Source: JASLPR01 sp964496475 | GTDB taxonomy: Bacteria > Chloroflexota > UBA11872 > VXNJ01 | DNA length: 60,242 nucleotides | Direction of reading: 5' to 3' | NCBI GenBank assembly: GCA_964496475.1 | Contig: CAZBZS010000011.1 | Span: 1 to 60,242, forward strand | Shown: positions 53,380-60,242 of the stretch, piece after piece | How positions within the stretch are numbered: position 1 is the first letter of the stretch | Layout: every line of letters begins with the position of its first letter | The notes under the pieces: generated by a model | The model's input: the letters and a program-made list of their open reading frames with translations, nothing else | Database searches by the model: none | Told to the model about the DNA's origin: nothing | Made by a program: the position numbers and the translations under genes

Positions 53380-56280
53380 GTGAGGGTGTTCGAGAGGGCT
53401 CGCGTACAGATCAATCGAAACAGGCTAGTGGGTATAGTCCTCTTGCTCGTGCTTCTGGCCCTGTTTCTCTCCTTTAATCGGGCCCCAAAACTCGACATCG
53501 TAAAGGAAGATCTCGCGGCTGTCGCCCGTCCGGCGGCGCAATGCTTTCAAGGCTTTTGTCTCGATACCGACCCGGAGTCCAGCTTTGTCTCACGCTGGTG
53601 GCAGTTCTCGCTGACCTACCTCAATCTCATCGCCATTGGCATGGGATTTGCGTTCGCAGTGGCGGGTCTTATGGAAGTATTTTTTATTTCCCGGGCCAAT
53701 AAGCCGCCCATGCCCATCGGTGCGATCAAAGGATCTTTCAGGGGGCTATTGGTCGGGACTCCGATGACCCTTTGCTCGGCTTGTATCGTGCCGATTTCCG
53801 TGGCGTTCCGGAGGGCGGGACGCACCCTGTCGGAGACTGTGGCCATCGCACAGGCATCGTCCACGATAAATGTTCCGGCGGTCTTAATGGCTGCAATGGT
53901 TTTTACGCCCGCGCTCGCTGGAGCCCGAATAGTCCTCGGTATCGTAAGCGTGTTTCTCGTCGGGCCCCTAGTTGCGTGGGCGGCGGGCGAGCGCCGACCG
54001 GCGCTGAGGTTGGGACAAGACGGCCTGGTAGCCAGGCAGGTAGACGAGCGATCGTGGTGTGAGTTTGCGGCCGACAGTTTTCGTCAATGGATCGCTTCCA
54101 GTGCACGCTATCTATTGAGATTTGGCCCGGTGATGGTTGTAGCGGGGCTGGCTAGCGGCTTAGTAATCCAGTGGATCCGTCCTGGAATCGTGCACTCATT
54201 CCTGGGGGATAATCTGTTGGGCATCGCCACTGCGGCGACGCTGGGGATCCTGATCAATGTCCCCCTGATGTTCGAGATTCCCCTCGTCGCAGCGTTGTTG
54301 CTGCTCGGGATGGGGAGTGCTCCTGCAGTGACGCTGCTGTTCACCGCCGCTGCGGCGGGACCAATCACTTTCTTGGGCCTGTTTCGGATCATGCCGGTGA
54401 GGGCTGTCGCGGTTCTGGCCGCCACAACTTGGCTGATCGGAGCTGCTGGCGGCATCGCCATGCTTGTACTGAGTTCTTCGATAGTCGGATCAGATGGGCT
54501 CGAGCAGCAAGGCATCAAGCACATCGATACCCTTGTTGAAAACGAGGCTGTCTCGAACCCGGGTGCTCTCTCGTCGTCATTCCACCCAGTCAAGTTCACG
54601 GATGTGACGGAAAGCGCTGGACTAATTTACCGACAATACTCATTGCGTCCTGAAGGATCTTGTCTCTTAGGAGCGCAAAGAACAACTCCATTTGGCGGAG
54701 CGGGCCCGGGGGAGTTTTGCCTCCCAGAACGGAGCAGCGGCGCGGCAGCAGCAGCTGATTACGATAACGACGGGCTGATCGATTTGTTTGTGACTCGCTT
54801 AGATGGATCCGATATTCTGTTCCGCAATCGTGGCGATGGAACGTTTGAAGATACTTCAGTCGAATCAGGTATAAGTGAGTTCAACCTACGGTCCAACGGC
54901 GCTCTGTGGGTCGACGTTGACAATGATGGCGATATGGACCTGTATGTAAGTACCATCGCCGAGAAACGCTTCTATCTGTTCATCAATGACGGATCCGGGC
55001 GGTTCACCGAGGAGGCTGTTGGCCGGGGCGCAGCCGTCGAGACGCCGTATGATCACAGCGGATTTAGTATTGCCGCCGGGGATTACGACTTGGATGGTTG
55101 GCTAGATCTCCACGTCACCGAATGGGGATCGGCGCCTCTCCTAGGCGAAGGGGTACTGTCACATGCCCGGCTACTCCGAAATCGCGGACTCGATGCGCCA
55201 GGTTACTTCACGGATGTCACGATTAGCGCCGGTGTGGTGCTGGACGACATAGAATCCAGGTCAGCTGAATTTATGCCGGTAATGGCCGGGGCCGACCCCA
55301 CGAAAGGCCCATTTGCCTTTGCCTCGGCACTTGTTGACTTGGACGCTGATGATCTGGTGGATCTAGCCATAGTTTCTGACTTCGGACACACGCGCTTGTT
55401 CTGGAATAACGGTGACGGTACGTTTACCGATGGAACTCTTTCCGCCCGTATCGGGACTGAAAAGAATGGAATGGGCTCGACGTTTGGGGATTACGACGGG
55501 GATGGAGATCTCGATTGGTTCGTGAGTTCGATCAATATCACCTCTGAGACTTGTGAATCATCATTGTATGGATGCGCGACCTTTGATTTGCCTGGCAATA
55601 GGCTTTATCGCAATGAGGGCGAGCGGCTCTTTAGTGACGTGACGGATGAAGCCCAGGTTCGAGATGGGGGTTGGGGATGGGGGACCGTGTTTTTCGACTA
55701 CGACAACGATGGGGACCTCGACCTTGCCATGGTCAGTGGAATGCACCATCCCGGTGTAATGGGAACTTCTGAATTGGACTATCCGCGTCTATGGGAGAAC
55801 GACGGCACCGGCACGATGCGGGAGATTGCAACGGAGATCGGTCTCAACCGCCAGGGATCGGGCAAGGGCGTGCTTACGTTTGATTATGACCGCGACGGAG
55901 ACCTGGATTTGTTTATTGTGAATAATGGCGGCACGCCTCGCCTGTACCGCAATGATGGCGGCAACGAGAACTCCTGGCTGAGGGTACATCTGGTCGGATC
56001 CAAGACGAATCAGCCTGGTATAGGGGCGAAGGTGTCTGTGACGCCACTGCAAGGTGGCCCCACACAGGTCCGCGAATACGGGGTGCGGAGCCATTTCTTG
56101 GGTCAAAGTGAACTGACTGAACACTTTGGTCTTAGCGACGATGTGGACCGGGTTGATGAAATCACTATTCGCTGGCCTGCAAGTAACACCCTCCAAATAC
56201 TGAAGGACGTTCCTGCCAACGTAACCATTATCGTTCGCGAGGATGAACAGGGCTTCTACATCGATGCGCGAGACAGCTAG
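53380..56280 (+). CDS. Fusion of YraQ/ArsP-like permease with FG-GAP/VCBS repeats and UnbV/ASPIC domain
   Basis: 966 residues in one unbroken frame. Residues 14-365 hold about eight to nine helices; GLLVGTPMTLCSACIVPISV (C132, C135) and QASSTINVPAVLMAAMVFTP recall the DUF318/YraQ/ArsP permease motifs (Cys-containing loop and Asn-Pro helix). From about 400 the chain is an extracellular-type propeller: calcium loops DYDNDGLIDLF, DVDNDGDMDLY, DYDLDGWLDLH, DYDGDGDLDWF, DYDNDGDLDLA and DYDRDGDLDLF. The last ~90 residues (WLRVHLVGSKTNQPGIGAKV, ITIRWPASNTLQILKDV) form the UnbV/ASPIC domain of CRTAC1-like proteins. Start is GTG. The combination suggests a membrane transporter with a calcium-stabilised surface domain; substrate unknown. 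Confidence 0.85.
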   Translation: MRVFERARVQINRNRLVGIVLLLVLLALFLSFNRAPKLDIVKEDLAAVARPAAQCFQGFCLDTDPESSFVSRWWQFSLTYLNLIAIGMGFAFAVAGLMEVFFISRANKPPMPIGAIKGSFRGLLVGTPMTLCSACIVPISVAFRRAGRTLSETVAIAQASSTINVPAVLMAAMVFTPALAGARIVLGIVSVFLVGPLVAWAAGERRPALRLGQDGLVARQVDERSWCEFAADSFRQWIASSARYLLRFGPVMVVAGLASGLVIQWIRPGIVHSFLGDNLLGIATAATLGILINVPLMFEIPLVAALLLLGMGSAPAVTLLFTAAAAGPITFLGLFRIMPVRAVAVLAATTWLIGAAGGIAMLVLSSSIVGSDGLEQQGIKHIDTLVENEAVSNPGALSSSFHPVKFTDVTESAGLIYRQYSLRPEGSCLLGAQRTTPFGGAGPGEFCLPERSSGAAAAADYDNDGLIDLFVTRLDGSDILFRNRGDGTFEDTSVESGISEFNLRSNGALWVDVDNDGDMDLYVSTIAEKRFYLFINDGSGRFTEEAVGRGAAVETPYDHSGFSIAAGDYDLDGWLDLHVTEWGSAPLLGEGVLSHARLLRNRGLDAPGYFTDVTISAGVVLDDIESRSAEFMPVMAGADPTKGPFAFASALVDLDADDLVDLAIVSDFGHTRLFWNNGDGTFTDGTLSARIGTEKNGMGSTFGDYDGDGDLDWFVSSINITSETCESSLYGCATFDLPGNRLYRNEGERLFSDVTDEAQVRDGGWGWGTVFFDYDNDGDLDLAMVSGMHHPGVMGTSELDYPRLWENDGTGTMREIATEIGLNRQGSGKGVLTFDYDRDGDLDLFIVNNGGTPRLYRNDGGNENSWLRVHLVGSKTNQPGIGAKVSVTPLQGGPTQVREYGVRSHFLGQSELTEHFGLSDDVDRVDEITIRWPASNTLQILKDVPANVTIIVREDEQGFYIDARDS

Positions 56281-56324
56281 TGGGAGCGGAGCTTGCGTGA
56301 GTTTGATGAATCCCTTGAGTAAGC

Positions 56325-57647
56325 GTGACCCATGAAGGTGTACTCACATTGTTGATGACGATACTTGGATCACATATGGGCCCTGCGCTGAAACATCTCA
56401 AGAAGCCTTTTGCGCTCAGAGTTTTGACTCTCATCGCAGTAGCGCTATTCGTAATGGCTGCCTGTGGTGAACCGGCCACTCCGGAAAAACTCGGTGCAGT
56501 TGCAGATGCCTCCATTCCCACTGCTAGTTCTGCCGATGCGGACGACGCCGACCCTACTCCCATCGATAGCATCGTCGTCGTGGACCCATCGGACCTGAAA
56601 ACCGATCTCAAATCTACCCCGGTTCCTACCGAGGTAGTTACCGAGGTACCAACCGGGATGCCAACCGAGGTACCAACCGAGATGCCGCGGTCCGTTATTG
56701 AGGAAGAGGGTGATGCACTTGAGCCAGAACCGAAGGACACTCCGACGTCCCAAGTCAAGCAACCGGCTCCTGGCGAGCCACCATCTCCTGGCAGACCGGT
56801 AACCAAAGACGGCCCGTCCCAAGCAGGGTTCTGCACGCCACTGGGTGTGCTCTTTCAGCCGCCTGCATTTGGGGTCGCCGTCGGTCAGCCGGTAGCCGAC
56901 GCAACGGCGACGGTGCTTCCTGACGGGCGGATCAGAATGTATGTCTTCGCACAGGGCATTGGGGTCGTAAGCGCAGTGTCAAACGACGGCATCAACTTCA
57001 CCGAGGAACCTGGATCACGACTTTCAGAGGGTGGCGCCGGGCAACCACGAATCTTCCGACTCTCGGACGGCCGATGGCGCCTCTACACGACGAAGACTGA
57101 CGCGATTGTGTCGTTTGTCAGTGATGATGGGCTCGATTTTGTTGAGGAGCCCGGCTACCGCATCACCGCGTCTGAAGCCGGGCTCGACTCGTTGAGCAGT
57201 CCGGCGATCATCGAGTTCGCGCCGGGGCAGTACCGGATGTATTACTCGAATCTGGCCATGCCTGGTGAGGGACCCGGTGGGAAACAGATTGGGAGTGCGA
57301 TCTCTAACGATCTACTCACATGGACCGTTGAACCGGGATTCCGGCTAGGGGAGGGAGCCGGAGTTCTGACCGACTCGGCGGAACATCCATTCCCGGTACA
57401 GGCCACTGATGGATCGATCTACCTGTTCTATGGCAAATTCACAGGGCCGGGTACAGGACAAGAAGGACTGTATCGGGCAGTTTCCAAGGACGGTCTGAAC
57501 TTCACGGAAGAGAGGTTCACTGGGCTCAATATGGGAAACGATCCGGAGATCGTTCGTTTGCCCAAGGGTGAACAGTTGGTTTACTACGGGACCTTTAAAC
57601 CTGAAGTTGGCGGGATGATTCTCGCCGCTAAGTGCTCGGACTGGTAA
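56325..57647 (+). CDS. Lipoprotein with Thr/Pro/Glu linker and five-bladed-propeller-like domain
   Basis: Signal sequence LTLIAVALFVMAAC with lipobox (Cys about 47 from GTG 56325), then a low-complexity linker (PTEVVTEVPTGMPTEV and acidic stretches), then from about 165 a ~270-residue domain with repeated SNDGINFTEEPGSRLSEGG, SDDGLDFVEEPGYRI and SKDGLNFTEERFTG blades, like sialidase/GH43-type propellers. Whether it is an enzyme or a binder is open. Real start may be ATG 56355 or 56376; none has a good ribosome site. It lies 44 bases after the fusion gene on the same strand and might be its partner. Confidence 0.75.
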   Translation: MTHEGVLTLLMTILGSHMGPALKHLKKPFALRVLTLIAVALFVMAACGEPATPEKLGAVADASIPTASSADADDADPTPIDSIVVVDPSDLKTDLKSTPVPTEVVTEVPTGMPTEVPTEMPRSVIEEEGDALEPEPKDTPTSQVKQPAPGEPPSPGRPVTKDGPSQAGFCTPLGVLFQPPAFGVAVGQPVADATATVLPDGRIRMYVFAQGIGVVSAVSNDGINFTEEPGSRLSEGGAGQPRIFRLSDGRWRLYTTKTDAIVSFVSDDGLDFVEEPGYRITASEAGLDSLSSPAIIEFAPGQYRMYYSNLAMPGEGPGGKQIGSAISNDLLTWTVEPGFRLGEGAGVLTDSAEHPFPVQATDGSIYLFYGKFTGPGTGQEGLYRAVSKDGLNFTEERFTGLNMGNDPEIVRLPKGEQLVYYGTFKPEVGGMILAAKCSDW

Positions 57648-57764
57648 GGCGCTTCGAGATTGTGATTTGCTCACCAGTAAATAGCTGCTACGGGACCTAA
57701 ACGCTGCGTGGGTGAGGTGGCATCCGTCGTCAGCGGTTGTTGGTCTGGGAATCAAGCAATAAAT

Positions 57765-58148
57765 CTATCCAAAGGCTTCGTCACGTTCCACGCGATGTGG
57801 CTCATCCGTGAGGACAATGCCGATTCGGATGGTGGTCTCATCGCCGACAGGCTCGATCAGATGGAAGGTGTTGCTGGGTGCGAAGACAATATCGCCGGTG
57901 CGGGCGTGGACATCACGGTCACCTTCGAAGTGCCAGATGATTTCCCCTTCGGCAACGTACCAGCATTCATCGACAAGATGGAAATGTCTGTCATTGAGAT
58001 GCCCTGGAGCCTGGCAGATGACAGTAAGCATGAATTGCTCGCAGGCAACTGCGCGTTCGTGCCAGGGAGGCGAGCCGTGACGGGACTTGATTTCCTCTAG
58101 GGAGACTGAGAGTAGATTGGGTCCGAGGGTTGCGGGGAATTTCACCAT
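57765..58148 (-). CDS. Cupin-domain protein
   Basis: A 127-residue single cupin. Metal motif 1 is present as HFHLVDECWYVAEGEIIWHF (the usual HxH and Glu), and motif 2 as PSNTFHLIEPVGDE. Small cupins of this sort act as dioxygenases, isomerases or ligand sensors; no way to choose. GGAGG lies seven bases before the ATG. Isolated on the minus strand between two plus-strand genes. Confidence 0.82.
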   Translation of the reverse strand: MVKFPATLGPNLLSVSLEEIKSRHGSPPWHERAVACEQFMLTVICQAPGHLNDRHFHLVDECWYVAEGEIIWHFEGDRDVHARTGDIVFAPSNTFHLIEPVGDETTIRIGIVLTDEPHRVERDEAFG

Positions 58149-58361
58149 CAGACTGCCTCCGGGTTCGTGTGATGCCCCGAGTAGTCTATAGGGGTCTATG
58201 ACCGGATCTCAGATTGACATAATAGGTATGCACGCTCCGCAAGCAGCCGGCCAATTGGCACTAGTATTGGGGTCCGCCACGGACGCCAACTCAGGAGAAC
58301 CAGTGAAGCATGCGCGACCCGCTACCAGATGAACCGGAATCACCTCGATCGACGGCGCTGA

Positions 58362-59531
58362 ATGACTGTCCTGCGGACACCGGCCGCACATTTCGAGAAC
58401 CTGCCCGGGTGGCCCTACCAGCCGCGGTACTTCACCTCAGCTCTGTACGGGATGGAAGTACGGATCGCTTACTACGACATCGGCTCACCTGCGGCCAGGG
58501 AAACGCTGGTGCTCACCCATGGCATGTCCGCCTGGTCGTACCTCAATCGCCGGATGGTGCCGCCGCTCGTGCGGGCGGGACACCGGGTCGTGCTCTTCGA
58601 CCAGGTCGGTTGCGGGCGGAGCGACAAGCCGCCTCGCGACGAGGACTACACCTACGCTCGGCACATCGGCTGGAACACCGATCTTCTGGTCGATCATCTC
58701 CAGCTACGTGACGCCACTATCCTGCTGCAGGACTGGGGAGGTCTCATCGGGCTGAGAGTCGCCGCGGCCCACCCGGAAACCTTCCTTCGGCTTGTCATAG
58801 CCAACACCATGCTGCCCACATCCAACGACGACTGGTTCAGGCTGAGCCCGGCGTTCTACGCCTGGAAGGATTTCGCCTTCCGAACAGGACTGAAATCCTC
58901 GTCCTGGGTCGAGGAACGCGGCGCGGCCTGGCCCGGGCAGATCATGATTCAGAAAGCCGTCGGGCCCAGCAACCCCGTGATGAGCGCTGAGGAACAAGCC
59001 GCCTACGACGCACCGTACCCCGACGACAGCTACAAAGCTGGGGCGCGGCGCCTGCCGGAACTCGTCCCAACCCCACCTTCCGACCCGACCGGGCGTCCCC
59101 AACTTGCGGAGTCCGAAAACAACTCAGGTGCGTGGGCGGTTTTCGAGAAGTGGACCAAGCCGGTACTCCTGGCCTTCAGCGATGAGGACACCGTGATGGC
59201 CGGCGGCGACGCGATATGGAAGCGCCACTGCCCGGGCACCCAACACGCAGGCGTACGTCACGTCACGATCGAGGGTGTCGGGCATTTCCTCCAGGATGGG
59301 GGAGCGGAGCAACTCACCGAAGCCCTGCTCGCGTTCATCCGCAACACCCCGCCTTCTACCATTCAGGCTATCACCGCCAAGCGTGACGCAAGCGCGGCGG
59401 AACAGGATGACATCCAGGAGGCTAAGGCCGCTGCCGAGCAGGCCGCCACCGCGAAGTCGGACTCCCACGGCTCCGATTCTCCCTGGAGTACGATGGCGAC
59501 TCCATGGGACCGTGAGGCCGGCAGCCCCTGA
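58362..59531 (+). CDS. Haloalkane dehalogenase-like alpha/beta hydrolase (DhlA group)
   Basis: A 389-residue protein aligned in style with haloalkane dehalogenases: HGMSAWSYLNRRMVPPL (oxyanion region), FDQVGCGRSDKPPRDEDYTY, nucleophile D124 with halide-binding W125 in LLQDWGGLIGLR, W168 in FYAWKD (second halide Trp of DhlA), acid D274/D276 in FSDEDTVM, and H308 in GVGHFLQD. DhlA-type enzymes cleave carbon-halogen bonds by hydrolysis. The oxyanion motif has Met where Glu/Asn is usual. An Ala/Glu-rich tail of about 60 residues after the hydrolase fold is unusual. No strong ribosome site. Substrate untested. Confidence 0.82.
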   Translation: MTVLRTPAAHFENLPGWPYQPRYFTSALYGMEVRIAYYDIGSPAARETLVLTHGMSAWSYLNRRMVPPLVRAGHRVVLFDQVGCGRSDKPPRDEDYTYARHIGWNTDLLVDHLQLRDATILLQDWGGLIGLRVAAAHPETFLRLVIANTMLPTSNDDWFRLSPAFYAWKDFAFRTGLKSSSWVEERGAAWPGQIMIQKAVGPSNPVMSAEEQAAYDAPYPDDSYKAGARRLPELVPTPPSDPTGRPQLAESENNSGAWAVFEKWTKPVLLAFSDEDTVMAGGDAIWKRHCPGTQHAGVRHVTIEGVGHFLQDGGAEQLTEALLAFIRNTPPSTIQAITAKRDASAAEQDDIQEAKAAAEQAATAKSDSHGSDSPWSTMATPWDREAGSP

Positions 59532-59972
59532 CCCTTTCCCTGTCCTGCTTCGTCAGATCGAAGCAGTAGCCGATGACTGAAATCCACCCACGGATCTCAG
59601 GGCCTGAACTTGATACAAACCGACGCAACGTTCCGATCCTGCCCGGCCATCCTCCCCTACTGGCTCGACTACTACTGTCTATCCTGGACCAGTTTCGGAA
59701 CGCAGGTCGGGAGAATCGATAGACTCAAGCGCCAGAGGGAAGCAGGAATCTGTCCATTGGATCGGGCGGCAATGCAAACCATCGGCGCGCGGGAACGGGA
59801 GTACCTTCTGCAGTTTCTCCGCGCAGAAGCGTGGCCGGTGATTCGCTTTCGCGCTGCTACAGCGTCAGCTGGCCTGGGCTGGCGCGACTCGGTGATGTCC
59901 GTTTCACCCGATAACTGGACACGTCACGCTCAGGGTCTACCTCAAGGAAGCACAGCGCTCAGGCTGAACTAC
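59532..59972. other. Gene-poor stretch before tRNA-Lys remnant
   Basis: I see no supported gene here. An open frame at 59610-60041 runs into the tRNA-like sequence and matches no family I know, so it is probably chance. CACCCGATAACT at 59905-59916 resembles the first bases of a tRNA-Lys gene matching the 3' piece that follows. Confidence 0.5.
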
Positions 59973-60017
59973 CTCTTAATCAGTAGGTTGTGGGTTCGAT
60001 TCCTACTCGGGTCACCA
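59973..60017 (+). tRNA. 3' portion of tRNA-Lys(CTT), partial; possible attachment site
   Basis: The sequence from CTCTTAATCAG to CCA is the anticodon loop to 3' end of a tRNA-Lys: anticodon CTT, variable loop, T arm GTGGG-TTCGATT-CCTAC, acceptor 3' strand TCGGGTC, A, CCA. The 5' side of the anticodon stem, D arm and 5' acceptor strand are not found at the right distance; a possible 5' end (CACCCGATAACT) lies ~35 bases too far upstream. This is what a tRNA-derived att site or a disrupted tRNA gene looks like. Confidence 0.65.
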
Positions 60018-60136
60018 GAGGCCGGTTCACAGGGTTACTAGACCCAATAACTGAGACCTCGGCGACAGTTGGTTGTGCTACAGCATCATTTAAATTAGTC
60101 AGGTTTAGTTATTTGGAATATCGGCCTACCACTGCC

Positions 60137-60242
<106 letters not shown>

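Noticed and set aside
58213..58240. TTGACATAATAGGTATG as promoter of the dehalogenase
   Set aside because: No -10 hexamer at 16-18 bases from TTGACA, and it is far from the start codon.
59905..60017. Complete tRNA-Lys with an intron
   Set aside because: The 5' match is only about 10 of 12 bases and the extra sequence is not at the anticodon, so a normal tRNA intron does not fit.
59610..60041. Open frame that might be an integrase remnant beside the tRNA-Lys piece
   Set aside because: No tyrosine- or serine-recombinase motif is visible, and it reads through the tRNA sequence.

Overview
The window is a GC-rich draft scaffold with two runs of ten N. It probably comes from a Chloroflexota bacterium, possibly a SAR202-like or related marine/environmental lineage. 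This assignment is inferred from the ABC substrate-binding lipoproteins with a tandem KEVEV-type stalk, an enolase-superfamily sugar-acid dehydratase, an actinobacterial-type xylose isomerase, an EF-G2-like GTPase, and the style of the nusA-ylxR-infB-rbfA-truB-ribF block. No 16S rRNA is present to confirm it.

Layout. 0-7 kb: 5' part of a TrkH/KtrB potassium channel subunit, a galactonate/mannonate-type dehydratase, a solute-binding lipoprotein, acetyl-CoA synthetase and xylose isomerase. 7-12.5 kb: EF-G2-like protein diverging from proB-proA and an HD-domain hydrolase; proA holds an assembly gap. 12.7-20 kb: VanW-type surface protein, tRNA-Pro(TGG), M20 peptidase, sulfatase, a decayed SMP-30 gene and a PdxA-family dehydrogenase. 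20-26.4 kb: ribokinase coupled to a membrane-anchored Pro/Thr-rich protein, a frameshifted FapA/DUF342 gene, an LCP-family protein, an EEP-family hydrolase and a CinA-like protein. 27-29.2 kb: membrane protein and a MsmX/UgpC-type ATPase. 29.3-35.4 kb: the transcription/translation operon nusA-ylxR-infB-rbfA-truB-ribF, with a leader hairpin, a duplicated NusA tail and two genes without a usual start codon.

35.5-41.3 kb is gene-poor and decaying: remnants of Crp/Fnr, DHA2-type MFS and chemotaxis-receptor genes lie between intact genes (FabL-like reductase, IolE-like isomerase, small hypothetical proteins). 41.3-47 kb: orphan sugar permease with an SMP-30 lactonase, a large surface propeller protein, a ChbG/YdjC deacetylase and a D-2-hydroxyacid dehydrogenase. 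47.3-53.1 kb is a carbohydrate uptake and cleavage cassette (binding protein, two permeases, putative glycoside hydrolase) that is visibly less GC-rich in its transporter part. 53.4-57.6 kb encodes an unusual 966-residue permease/FG-GAP fusion and a lipoprotein with a predicted propeller. 57.8-59.5 kb: cupin and a DhlA-like haloalkane dehalogenase. The right end carries the 3' part of a tRNA-Lys gene, a possible island boundary or attachment site, and a Pro/Gly-tailed partial gene.

Functionally the window suits a heterotroph that takes up sugars, sugar acids and sulfated or halogenated compounds: ABC transporters import, and isomerases, lactonases, dehydratases, kinases and dehydrogenases feed central metabolism. 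The strongest candidate for something undescribed is the permease/FG-GAP/UnbV fusion at 53.4-56.3 kb. The apparent non-ATG starts in the translation operon and the tRNA-Lys remnant also deserve attention.
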